Shown here: positions 41,646-51,525 of the stretch, piece after piece
How the letters are laid out: every line of letters begins with the position of its first letter
Numbering within the stretch: the first letter of the stretch is position 1
The notes under the pieces: generated by a model
What the model saw: only the letters and a program-made list of their open reading frames with translations
Told to the model about the DNA's origin: nothing
Databases searched by the model: none
Made by a program: the position numbers and the translations under genes
NCBI GenBank assembly: GCA_030849075.1
Contig: JASAOO010003499.1
Coordinates: forward strand, 16,047 to 80,046
DNA length: 64,000 nt
Direction: 5' to 3'
Source of the DNA: Zelonia costaricensis
Lineage: Eukaryota; Euglenozoa; Kinetoplastea; Trypanosomatida; Trypanosomatidae

Positions 41646-43061
41646 ATGTCGGCCCCCGGACTTCCCTCTCGGCCACCGCAGCCCCGCCGGGTGTACCGCG
41701 ATGGCGCCGCCCCAGCGGAAGACGCCGATGCCGACGATCGGGCCGCGACGGAGGCGAGCATCAACGCCTTTCTCGCCGAGGAAGGCCTGCCGGCGCAGCG
41801 CGGCGATGGCGCGCTGACCGCGGCGGACATCGGCAATGCACTTGTGCTGCTAGGCTACGAGGTGAGCAGCTCCTGCGTGCGCTTCGCGGCACGGGTGGCG
41901 CTGCTGCGGTTGGACTGCCTGACTGCGGTGGAGGGAGAGTTGCGGTACGACGCCGTTCTGGAGGCGGAGAGGAGCAACGCAGCGCCGGCTACTGCTGCTG
42001 CTGCTGCTGCGAAGACGCCAGCACCGCCGCGCACCAGTCTGCTCGGGTGGGTGCGCCACGTGCACCGCACCGAGGGCAGGAGTGCCGCCGCGTGGCTGCG
42101 TGGCGGCAGGGCGGAATTGTGCTTCACGCTCACCACGTTTGCGGAGGAGGCGCTGCTGGTGGTGGCGATGCGCAGCGTGATGGCACGGCTTGACCCGCTG
42201 CTGCCGCAGCCAAACAACGGCGGTGGACGCGGTGCGGGTGGTAGTGCCGCTGCCGCTGCTGGGGCGTCGCCGTCTTTGTCAGCGGTGCTGGCGCGTGTGG
42301 TGGCGCCGATGTTCGCTATGAGCCTCGTGTCGTGGCCGCTGCGAGCAGTGCGCACGACAGTTCGGGTGAACTGCATGGCTGACACAACCCTGCCCGCCAC
42401 GCCGGGTGCAGCGCACGGCGCCGCGCCGTCGTCATCATCGCCGCCGCCGCCGCAGAAGCCTCAGCGGCGGTACGCGAATGCGTGGGCGGTTTTGAAGAAC
42501 GCGTGGCGGCGGATGGGGCCGCGCAGTCTGCTGCTGAATGGTCTGGATGTCGATGTCGCCAGCCGCGTGTTGTCGCTCGGCCTGGCGTGGTCGGTGGTGC
42601 AGCCCGCGACGCGCTGGATGAGGCAGGTAGTGGCGGCGAGCGCGGCGATGAACCGTGGCGCTGCTGCTGCGCCTCTTGGTACCCCCGCCGCTGCGGTGCC
42701 GATGCCACTGATGCTGCGCCTCGGCCAGCACCGCCTCTTCACGCTGGGCGTCCTGCTCGCCGTCGCCGGCTCCGTGAACGTCCTGCAGAGGCCCTTCGTG
42801 GTGGTGCGCCAGCGCATGGCCCTGCTGCCGGTGCAGGAGGCGGAGCGAGACGGAGGGGGGCAGCGGCAACACAACCGCCGCCGTGCGGGTTGCCGCTACG
42901 CGAGTGGGTGGGACTGCGCTGTGCAGGTGTGGCGGCGTGAAGGGGCGGCTGGGCTGTTTGCTGGACTGCCCCTCTGCCTGCTCGTGAGCACCGTCACACC
43001 ACTGCTGCTGACGTACGCAGGGTACACGACGGCGCCGTCCTTCGCCGGCTCCGTGTTGTAG
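41646..43061 (+). CDS. Divergent ADP/ATP-carrier-like protein 2
   Basis: Predicted 471 residues and the most diverged member of the trio. An acidic N-terminal extension of ~75 residues precedes RVALLRLDCLTAVEGELR, which aligns with the repeat-1 segments of both neighbours (gene 3 has LTAVEGELV) although the signature Pro is lost. Repeat 2 has SWPLRAVRTTVRVNCMAD, with Arg where Asp is expected, then WRRMGPRSLLLNG. Repeat 3 has RPFVVVRQRMALL, which recalls the ADP/ATP-carrier RRRMMM site but with Val in place of the gate Asp. It ends GWDCAVQVWRREGAAGLFAG, a good aromatic/small-G end. Ala/Ser/Pro insertions separate the repeats. The longer frame starts at a TTG; ATG 41646 is used. A conventional transport activity is doubtful. 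Confidence 0.68.
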   Translation: MSAPGLPSRPPQPRRVYRDGAAPAEDADADDRAATEASINAFLAEEGLPAQRGDGALTAADIGNALVLLGYEVSSSCVRFAARVALLRLDCLTAVEGELRYDAVLEAERSNAAPATAAAAAAKTPAPPRTSLLGWVRHVHRTEGRSAAAWLRGGRAELCFTLTTFAEEALLVVAMRSVMARLDPLLPQPNNGGGRGAGGSAAAAAGASPSLSAVLARVVAPMFAMSLVSWPLRAVRTTVRVNCMADTTLPATPGAAHGAAPSSSSPPPPQKPQRRYANAWAVLKNAWRRMGPRSLLLNGLDVDVASRVLSLGLAWSVVQPATRWMRQVVAASAAMNRGAAAAPLGTPAAAVPMPLMLRLGQHRLFTLGVLLAVAGSVNVLQRPFVVVRQRMALLPVQEAERDGGGQRQHNRRRAGCRYASGWDCAVQVWRREGAAGLFAGLPLCLLVSTVTPLLLTYAGYTTAPSFAGSVL

Positions 43062-44288
43062 TGCGACGCGGCGCGGGCAGGTGTGAAAAAGAAGGAAGGA
43101 GGCTGCAGCTCATCTTGGAAGCACACGGGCGCGGAGTGCAGGGTGCTGCGCAGGCATGCGCACACTGGGGGCACGACAACGGCAGTCCTGCGACGGAAAG
43201 CTGCGTGAGCCGTCTCCGCCTCCCGCATGCATTCTGGTCACATACCTTTTTTTTGTTTTTCCGAAACTCTTGTGCTGTGTCGGCGTCTGTTGAGGCCGAA
43301 CACGCTCGAACCCCATCGCGCGTGCGACGCAACACGATCGAACAGGACGAGACGGTTCCATCCAAACGCTCTCTCCACTTCTCCTTTTTTTTTTGCTTTT
43401 CGCTTGCGTGTGTCAGCGCGGTTTACGTGGAAGGCGGCAGAAGTAAAAAGAAGAACAGCAACAACACGAGAAAGGAAGCGTACCCGTGCGAAGCGAAGCA
43501 GCGAGGCCCCCCCCTTTCCTCCCCCCTCCGTGCGAGTCTCTGCTGTGGCGTCTCAACTTCGTCCCACGACGCCTGCCATACACAACTCCCTTCCTGTCTC
43601 TCTCGCCGCCTCTTCCGCTCGACTTGGTTTGTGTGCGCCGCTCTGGTTCTCCATGTGTTTCACGTTCCCCCCCCTCCCTTCATCCCCCCAACACAAACGC
43701 GAACACACGCCCACCAGCGAAGCTCTGTTTCGATTCGGCACCGGCACGCAGTTGCAACTCGCCTCTCAGCGCTCAAGCCTGTCACGCGTCTCACGCCCAC
43801 CCAATCCCCCGCACACGCGCCCGCCCACCCACACAAAAAAAGACCGGACTCTTGCACATCCGCCTCCAGTACCGTCCCTGCCCCACCCCCTCCCCCCTCC
43901 TGCAACGTAAGACCTCCCCCGTGAGGCACCTCTATACCCCTTATCACATACCCTCCTCACCTCCCCCCCCCTCGCTCGTACCGTCGCCATTCATTCCGAC
44001 GCGCCCTACTCTTGACATCCCCCCCTGCCCGTTTTGTTCTGCCTCGAAAGCAGTCCGCCAGCAGTCGCACGTAGACGCCGTCCCTCCCTCCCGGTGCACC
44101 ACCCCGTAGCTCTCTCTGTCTCTCTGTCGGACACGGCTGCGGTGCGGTGACTTCTATCAACAAGCCCGCGCTTCTCGCCTCACCCCCTGGAAGGAAGTGC
44201 ACAAAGGACTGGTAAGTCTGCCACCGGCAATCACGTCCGTTCCTCTTCCCCCCCCTCGCTTTCCCTGCCCTCTCCCACGCAAGCAACG
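43062..44288. other. Intergenic region, carrier-like genes 2 and 3
   Basis: No gene. T-runs at 43249-43260 and 43385-43393, many C/T tracts from 43500 to 44100. Confidence 0.65.
44240..44283 (+). promoter_or_regulatory. Candidate spliced-leader acceptor for carrier-like gene 3
   Basis: C/T tract followed by CGCAAG ending at 44283, five bases before the ATG at 44289. Confidence 0.35.
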
Positions 44289-45377
44289 ATGGCAGCCCAG
44301 GCCACGGCCCCACCACCACCGCCGCCGCCATCGGGTGCGGCGCAGTCGCAGCGGCAGCCACAACAGCACTCGCCGCAGCAGGCTGGCAGCCCGTATGATC
44401 AATACCCCGGCCAGCAGTTCCAGCTGTCGGCGACCGACCTCGCACTGGACATGCTCTTCCGCGCCGTCTTCGACCTTCTGCAGCGCGCCATGGCCGCCCC
44501 GATCGACCGCGTGATGGTGCTGACAGCGGTGGAGGGGGAGCTGGTGCGGCAGGGGCGGCTGCCGGTGGGGGGCTTCCGCGGCATCGGACGCCTCTACAGC
44601 CGGCTGTGGCGCAAGGAGGGCGCGCGCGGGTTTCTGCGCGGTGTCGTGGCGGACGCGGCCTTGACGCTGCCCAGCGGCTTCGTGGACGCGTTCGCGACGA
44701 ACGCCGTCTTCGCTTGCCTGCAGCGGCTCATCCCCACTCGCATGGCGGAGCAGATGAGCACCCCGGTCGTCGTGGTTCTCTCCCTCGTCGCCACGAGCGC
44801 GGCGGTGTGGGTGGCAACGCCCTACAACGCTATTCGCAAGACGATCATGACCAACTACATGGCCGACATCGTCGCCCCAGCCGGCGAAGGTGCCGCGCCT
44901 GCCGCTGCGGCGGAGCCTGCCTCGCCGGTGCAGGTCGAGGCGTACCGCTACGCCAGCGCCACGGAGGCGGCGCGGTGCATCTACCGCCGCAAGGGCTGGA
45001 GCGGCTTTTACCGCGGCGCCGCGGTGGAGCCGCTGACGGTCTGCGCCTACCGCGGGCTGTACCTCATCGCCTCCGTCGTGGTGAGTGAGCGGGTGCAGAT
45101 GATGTACCCGTACCTCGTGGCGCGCGGCCTGGCCATCGTGGCGGACATCATCACGCAACCGTTGGAGGTGGTGAGCCGCCGCCTCGTGCTGACGGCGTCG
45201 GATGAGAAGGAGGAGCGCCGCTACACGGGCGTGATGGACTGCGCCAGGTCAATTGTGCGGGAGGAGGGTGTGACAGCGCTGTGGTCGGGCCTGCGCTTCC
45301 GGCTCATGGTGAGCTTCGCTAGCATCGGTATCCGCTCCCTCTTTTCCGTGATGTCCTCGGAGCCGATCAACGCTTGA
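44289..45377 (+). CDS. Divergent ADP/ATP-carrier-like protein 3
   Basis: Predicted 362 residues and the best conserved of the three carrier-like genes. After a Pro/Gln-rich N-terminus, repeat 1 reads AAPIDRVMVLTAVEGELV then RQGRLPVGGFRGI and EGARGFLRG, the same spacing as ADP/ATP-carrier repeat 1. Repeat 2 is TPYNAIRKTIMTNYMAD then GWSGFYRG. Repeat 3 is QPLEVVSRRLVLTA then YTGVMDCARSIVREEGVTAL and WSG. Each repeat has lost one gate partner: Met76 for Lys/Arg, Asn180 for Asp, Ser296 for Arg/Lys. The RRRMMM motif of true ADP/ATP carriers is SRRLVL. Six membrane spans are plausible. Mitochondrial inner membrane location is inferred from family. Confidence 0.85.
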   Translation: MAAQATAPPPPPPPSGAAQSQRQPQQHSPQQAGSPYDQYPGQQFQLSATDLALDMLFRAVFDLLQRAMAAPIDRVMVLTAVEGELVRQGRLPVGGFRGIGRLYSRLWRKEGARGFLRGVVADAALTLPSGFVDAFATNAVFACLQRLIPTRMAEQMSTPVVVVLSLVATSAAVWVATPYNAIRKTIMTNYMADIVAPAGEGAAPAAAAEPASPVQVEAYRYASATEAARCIYRRKGWSGFYRGAAVEPLTVCAYRGLYLIASVVVSERVQMMYPYLVARGLAIVADIITQPLEVVSRRLVLTASDEKEERRYTGVMDCARSIVREEGVTALWSGLRFRLMVSFASIGIRSLFSVMSSEPINA

Positions 45378-47532
45378 TGGCGTGGGCGGTGATGGAGGTG
45401 AGAGGAGGGGGGGAAGGGGGGCTGCGACGCCGGCTGAGGCACCGTTGGCCCCTCCCTTCTTTGCAGCCTCCTGCGTCCCCTCCACCTCCCCCCTTCCCCC
45501 TTTCCCCCTTAATGGGCAAGACGCGTCGTGGGCCAGGGGCACCGCCTCCTTGCGCGATCGTGTGCGCCGGCTCGCTCTGGCGCACCCGCGAGCGGTGTTT
45601 TCCCCCGTGACCGAGGCGGCGTCTGTGTTGCACAGGTTTGCCTTTTCAGATGCGGCCAGCGCCTGGCGTGCGTGTTGATGTGTGCATGCTGATGTGTGTG
45701 GAGGGGGTCTGCCCGAGTGTGCAGGTCCTTGTGCGCCAACAGCAGCAGCGCTTAACGGTGGGACGGGGGGCGAAGGTTGACTGGGCTCGACTGTTCCCCG
45801 CTGCGTCGCGTGTGCTTCGCGCCCCCCCCTCCCCTCCCTGGGCTGTCTCCCACTCCCTGATATCGCACGGTGCTTTACACACCTCCGTCATCTGGGACAA
45901 TACCCCTCCCCCTCCCTTACCTCTTCTCCCATCTCGTGTGCGTGTGTGTGTGTGTGTGCAGAGCGTCTTGTCGTACCACGCGGCGTGGATGATTGCACGT
46001 GGTCTCTTTTATTATTGTTGTGGTGCTGATCATCTGCTTAGCGCCGCCTGTGCCCTGGGTTGGAAGCGCAGCTCAGCTTCTTCTTGTTTCTTTTAGGCGG
46101 CAGTGATGCGGTGGACTGAGGACGGCGTGCCTCGGTGGACGCCGAAGACGTCCTCTACAGGCTGTCATACACACAGAGACGCACTTGCACACGTTAAGGA
46201 GGAGAGGAAATCACGTCTTGGTATAGCACGCACGCACAAAGCACACACTTACGTGAGGGGCATACTGGGGTGCGACGAGACGTGCAACCTGCTCAGGATC
46301 ATTGGCGTGCGTCGAGTACGTTCCCCCCGGGGGCAGGTTTTCGCGCCACGCCTTTACTGGTGGCCCTTAACGACGCCAAGGTCGCAGTATGGGGCTGGCG
46401 CAAGCCTGCTGGTGGCAGCACCCGAGAAGGGAGCCCTGTGCGCCTCCCCTTCGTATTGTTGTTTTGTTTCTAATACCGAAGCCGTCACACACACACACAC
46501 ACACACGCACACGCGTGCAGAATGCTGGAACTCCACCTCCTTCCCCACTTTTGTGCAATGCCTTTCTGCTTCCCACCCGCTTCGTCTCGCCTCACGCCCA
46601 CACAACTCGCCCCCACACAACATGCGTGCACAACTCCCTCTCCTCTCGCCTCCAGAAAACCCCCCCTCCCTCCACAACCTCCTTCCCAGCCTTCACTTTT
46701 GACGAAAACCACTGCTCTCCCAAGTTGCTCACTCACTCACTCTCCATCTCCTTCTCGTTGAACCGATCTTTGGGGAATTCTGTGCCGTGCCGCACCTCTC
46801 GCGTAGCATCCGCAGCGTCGCCGGTCTTTGATCGGTGTCGTCTCTTTCTTTTTTTTTCCCTTTTCTCGCTGTGCGGTTCTTGTCAAGAGGCCACCTCTGC
46901 ACCCACCCCGCTCTCCGACTCCCCACGACAACCCCTCCACCCACGCACACGTGCGCCGTGCAGCTCTCCAAGTTTTCGCGCTTACACGGTCACGCTCCTG
47001 TCGTGCTCACCCCCCCGGCCTCTTGTTCTTCGTCGTTTGCTTTGTGTGTGTGTGTGTGTGTCTGGTCTCTCCTTCTTTTCTTTTTTGATTGTTTGTTCTG
47101 CGACACTTCCGAGCTCACCTATCAGCCAGCGTGTCCTCGTCCGCCTCCCCCCGCCCGCCTTTACCCTCTGCCTCTCCCTCATCTCGCCCCCCTCTCCCGT
47201 CCCCGTCCCGAATTCGCCGCTCTGTCCGCGCTCATCGGCTTATAGCAGAGGAACGCCACGCAGAAACTAACAGACTGGGTCGACGTAGCGAAATACGAGT
47301 CACGTTGCCGCACGTGCACCTCGACGCCTTCAACTCCCCACCCTTCCCACCCAGCCTACCACAGCAGCACAAATTCGCTGTTGGACTTCCCCTTTCTCAC
47401 TCCCATTCCGCCTCTGCGCTTCTTCTTCTCTTTGTTCTCCTCCCTCTACCCGCCCTCACCGCTCGCCAGAACTCAGGACTTGGGTCCCCCGTGTCCCTCC
47501 CCCCCTTACCCCCGCCTCTTTCTCCTTGTTAG
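45378..47532. other. Long intergenic region before the NHA antiporter
   Basis: Over 2 kb with no gene. TG run near 45939-45958, CA run at 46486-46512, TG run at 47044-47061 and long C/T tracts from 46520 to 47530. Confidence 0.65.
47419..47469 (+). promoter_or_regulatory. Candidate spliced-leader acceptor for the NHA gene
   Basis: T/C tract at 47419-47459 and CGCCAG ending at 47469, giving a 63-base leader. A second tract (47489-47530) ends in an AG that directly abuts the ATG, so it would leave no leader. Confidence 0.45.
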
Positions 47533-50082
47533 ATGCAAGGCGGACCCAACCAGCCCAGCAAGCAGCAGCAGCAGCGTGCCGCCGTCTACCAGGACCGCTC
47601 TGCCGAGTTGGACAATGGTGGCGCTGATATGTCCGACAGCGACGCCTCTCACCACGCGCGCCGCGGCGGCGGCGCTGCTGTGAATGGGGGTAGCATTATC
47701 GAGCTCTACCCGATGCCCGCGGAGCCCACGTCCACGGCGTCGGCCCGGAGTGGCGGTGGCGCGTTTCCGGGGCTGCCGCCGCCGCCGCCGCAGCGGCCCG
47801 GCGGGTCCGTCTTTCACAGCCCCACCACGCCGTCGCCCCCCTTCGCCGGGCGGGTCCGCGAGGGGGCCGCGTCGCACCGCAGCAGTGACCCCTTCAGCGC
47901 GGAGAAGTCGGCACCGTCAGCGGACCTGCTCTCGGCGCGCTCGATGGAACTCGCCGCGGGCGGCAGCGCGTACGGTGATGGGGAGCGCAAGCACCGCAAC
48001 ACCCCCACCCCGCCCCCGGCCGCCCGCTCCACAGCCGGGGACGGCTCGATGCCCCGCACCCCAGGTGCGGCGAGCCGCGACCCGCACGCCTCCCACCCCA
48101 GCAGCCACAACACCTCCATGCGGTACTCAGAGTCTTTCATCAACCAGTCCTACGTGAAGGAGCTGCCGCGGCACTTGATGCCGCTCGCCCACGAGATTCA
48201 CCACCTCGACGAGGAGGACCTTGTGTACATCGCGGACGTCGCCCACACGATGGCTAATCGCGATCTCTACTCGCTGCTCCCCTACACCGGTAGCAACTGG
48301 TTCCTTCCGTCCATCCGCGAGTGCGGCGAGGGGGAGAAGCACTGGGAAATACGGTACGCGTGGCGCGAGGGCCTCATCATCGCGATTGGCGGCCGCCGGC
48401 TGTCGATTCGCGCGCTGAACATCTTCATCCGAATCTGCTTCATGGTCCTGATCTGGTTCATGCTGTGGAACGCGCTGCCGCGCTGGCTCGTCGAGCCCGG
48501 CGGCTACGTTTGGGACCCCGTCGTGCTCGTCGTCGTCTCGGCCATCATCGGCGGCCTGGTGTGTCGCATCCTGCAACTCCCGCCGCTGGTCGGCGTGCTG
48601 TGGATGGGCATCATGTGGAACAACATCCCGTCGCTCAAGTACCTGACGCACGGCATCGTGCCGCAGGTGTACGACATCTGCTCGAAGCTTGGCCTCACCG
48701 TCATCCTGGCCCGCGCGGGGTACAAGCTGGCCATCAAGGACATCATCCCGCACTGGAAGCAGACGGCGCTGCTGGCGACGATGCCGTTCGCCTTCGAGGG
48801 CGTCGCGCACAGTCTCATCGCCAACAAGATCTTCGACTACAACAACAACTACAACTGGGCGTTCCTGCAGGGCATGCTGTGCAGCATCGTTTCTCCCGCG
48901 GTGGTGGTGCCTGGCAGTCTGTACCTGCAGGACCTCGGCTACGGCCGCGGGGTCGGGCCGCTGTCGCTGATGCTGTCCGCCGTCGGCATCGAGATTGTGA
49001 TTGGCGTGTGGTGCGCCAACTTCATCATTGGGCTCATCTTCTATGACCAGAAGCTCGCCGTGGCGATTGTGCTGGGGCCGGTGCAGTTCATTGGCGGCAT
49101 CCTCATCGGCATCGCCCTCGGCGTGCTCTTCTTCTACGTGGTGGAGCTCATCAAGCAGGAGGCGCACCGGCTGCCGAACGGCAAGTACACGCGCGCCCAC
49201 CTGAACAGCTGCATGGACTTCTCCTTCTTCGTCTTTCTCTTCGCGTGCTATGCTATGGTATTCTTTGGGTACAAGGTGAGCCTGGCCGGCGGCGGTTGCG
49301 TCATGTGCGTCTTCTTCTCCGCCACGGTAGCGCACATGTGGTCGCGCACCGGCAAGGTCGAGCACGAGGACCACAAAAAGTACATGGCCACCTGGCTCGC
49401 CCTCACCTGGGACCAGGCCATGATGCCGATCCTGTTCGCCACGATGGGGGCGAAGATTAACATCAAGGCCATCTTCAACGGCACCTTCTTCCCCAAGGCG
49501 ATCATCTGCATGGTCTGCAGCACGGCGGTGCGGCTGACCGTCACGCTGGCGGTGCAGCTCGGCAGCGGCACGCCGTGGCGGGAGAAGGCTCTCGTGTGCG
49601 TCGGCTACCTGGGCAAGGCCTCCGCGCAGGCCTCGGTGGGCCCCATCGCGGCAAACCTCGTCGCGGGCATGGTGGCGGCCCTGCCGCCAGGCCAGGCCGG
49701 CTCCCTTGACACCCTCGTGGAGTACGCCAACAACGTGCAGCAGATCAGCGCCATGTACGTGATGTTCATGGCCGTGGTCGCCTCGCTCGGGCTCGTCCGC
49801 GGCGGCCAGCTCGTCTTGAAGCGCGCGGAAGACATGGAGAAGCCTCCCAGCGGCGGGGGCAGCGGCAGCTCCTCCCACGCTGGGCCGCCGGTGACGACGG
49901 CCGTGGTGGTGGAGTCGCGCGAGCCCGCTGGGAAGCACGATGAGGTTGACGCCGACGACGGCACGGGTGGCGCCACGGCGTCGCTGGCGCACACGCGAGG
50001 CCACCACGTCTCCTTCACAGTTGCCGATCGCCAGGATGCGGACGCCATGGAGCAGGAGGCGGCCGAGAGGCAGCGTGCGTGA
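47533..50082 (+). CDS. NHA/SLC9B-type cation:proton antiporter
   Basis: Predicted 849 residues. The first ~170 are Ser/Pro/Gly-rich and cytosolic-looking. A membrane core with about 12 helices runs from ~291 (LSIRALNIFIRICFMVLI) to ~757 and is followed by a polar tail. Family marks of CPA2-type NHA antiporters include GMLCSIVSPAVVVPGSLYL (~447-465) and YLGKASAQASVGPIAANLV. In the helix that normally carries two adjacent ion-binding Asp residues, this protein has LSAVGIEIVIGVW, leaving one acidic residue, Glu487. NHA proteins exchange Na+ or Li+ for protons in plasma or organelle membranes; location here is unknown. It is not a classic NHE/NHX (CPA1) exchanger. Confidence 0.88.
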   Translation: MQGGPNQPSKQQQQRAAVYQDRSAELDNGGADMSDSDASHHARRGGGAAVNGGSIIELYPMPAEPTSTASARSGGGAFPGLPPPPPQRPGGSVFHSPTTPSPPFAGRVREGAASHRSSDPFSAEKSAPSADLLSARSMELAAGGSAYGDGERKHRNTPTPPPAARSTAGDGSMPRTPGAASRDPHASHPSSHNTSMRYSESFINQSYVKELPRHLMPLAHEIHHLDEEDLVYIADVAHTMANRDLYSLLPYTGSNWFLPSIRECGEGEKHWEIRYAWREGLIIAIGGRRLSIRALNIFIRICFMVLIWFMLWNALPRWLVEPGGYVWDPVVLVVVSAIIGGLVCRILQLPPLVGVLWMGIMWNNIPSLKYLTHGIVPQVYDICSKLGLTVILARAGYKLAIKDIIPHWKQTALLATMPFAFEGVAHSLIANKIFDYNNNYNWAFLQGMLCSIVSPAVVVPGSLYLQDLGYGRGVGPLSLMLSAVGIEIVIGVWCANFIIGLIFYDQKLAVAIVLGPVQFIGGILIGIALGVLFFYVVELIKQEAHRLPNGKYTRAHLNSCMDFSFFVFLFACYAMVFFGYKVSLAGGGCVMCVFFSATVAHMWSRTGKVEHEDHKKYMATWLALTWDQAMMPILFATMGAKINIKAIFNGTFFPKAIICMVCSTAVRLTVTLAVQLGSGTPWREKALVCVGYLGKASAQASVGPIAANLVAGMVAALPPGQAGSLDTLVEYANNVQQISAMYVMFMAVVASLGLVRGGQLVLKRAEDMEKPPSGGGSGSSSHAGPPVTTAVVVESREPAGKHDEVDADDGTGGATASLAHTRGHHVSFTVADRQDADAMEQEAAERQRA

Positions 50083-50124
50083 GGGAGTCCAACCACGCCG
50101 GCGGGCTTAGTCGACACGCGCGCT

Positions 50125-50153
<29 letters not shown>
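50125..50153. repeat. TG microsatellite
   Basis: Near-perfect TG run beginning 42 bases after the NHA stop codon. Confidence 0.9.
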
Positions 50154-50158
<5 letters not shown>

Positions 50159-51492
50159 CGTCACTTCTTTGTTTCTGTGTGCCTTTTGCTGCGTCACGCG
50201 ACCTCGTTGCGCACGGCTATTCTCTACCTTGCTTGTGTCGAGACTCACGCGCGGTTCTTTTTCTTTTGCTCTTCTTCTTCTCCCCCCGCCCCTCCGCATG
50301 TTCGTGCTTGCGGTGTCACTGCTGCGATCGAGCGTCTGCAATGTGGTTTGCCACACCGGCTCGTTGCTCCTTCATGTGGAGGAGCCACACACTCGATATC
50401 ACCAACCCTCCCCTTCTCCCTTAATCGAACGGTGACACCGTGTCGACATAGACACACACACACGCACACACGCACGCGCGCACACACAAGCAACAAAACT
50501 CACGTGTACTGGGGCTGACATATGTGCACGTACACACGCACGCAGACACACGCGCACCCCTTGGCACATAGGCGCACACAGGCTGGGGGGGCAGGCGGGA
50601 AAGAAAGGAGAAGATAAGGTGATCGCGAGAGCGGGAATGACAGGGCAGAAGCACGGCGCGAGGAGGTCAGCCCTCTCAACACACGGACACGCCGGCGCAC
50701 ATGGCGCGACCCACCCTCGCCCGGCGTCTTCCGCACGCGCGTCGCTCTGTCTCTCCGGCTTCCCCCCTTCTCTCACACAGGACATGCTGCGCTGTGGTGC
50801 TGATGGACGACATTGACTTCTTCTTTTTCTTGTATGTTGCTTGTCTGTTGCTACTTGATCGCCTCACTTCTTCTTGTTCGTTCGCGCCCCTTCTTCCTTT
50901 TGTTTACTTGTTTGACTGTTTGCGTCCGACTGAATTCCTTTTTTCTTTGTTTCTGCAAGTGTTTGTGCTTTCCTCTTTCTTCATTGTGTTGTACTTCTGC
51001 CCGCTGGCGGCCGCGCCGTGGCCGTGACACAGCGGCAGCGGGGACCTTTCCTCGTCTTGCCTTGCTTCACCTGTTTGTTCCGCGCGCGTGTGTGTGTGTG
51101 TACGTGTGCTATTGTCGATGCTGATCGGTTTCCTCATTTTCCCTTTTTTCTTGCGTGTCTCTCTCCTCCTCCTCCTCTTCCTCCCACTCAGTTCAGCGCC
51201 GCTACCCCCACACCCCTACCCCCTTAGCACGTCCCTTCTGCTATCGTACGTGTTTGTGTGTGTCCCTCCTTTCTTCTTCTCCTTTTCCTTTTCGTTTGAC
51301 ACGTAAAGCAGTTGGCTCGTGTTGCACGCCACCGCTCCTCACAGCACGCCCCACAATGCCGCGCTGACTCACTTTTTCTCTTCCTTTTCCTCCTTTCGTT
51401 CCCGGTGCTCGTGATTCTGTTGTTGCCTTCACCTCCCTCCTCTTCCTCTCCCCCACCGTACCCGCTTTCTCACCTCTCCCAAGAAAAACGTA

Positions 51493-51525
51493 AACACACA
51501 CACACACACACACACATACACACAC
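51493..51525. repeat. CA microsatellite
   Basis: CA units with one TA interruption. Confidence 0.9.
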
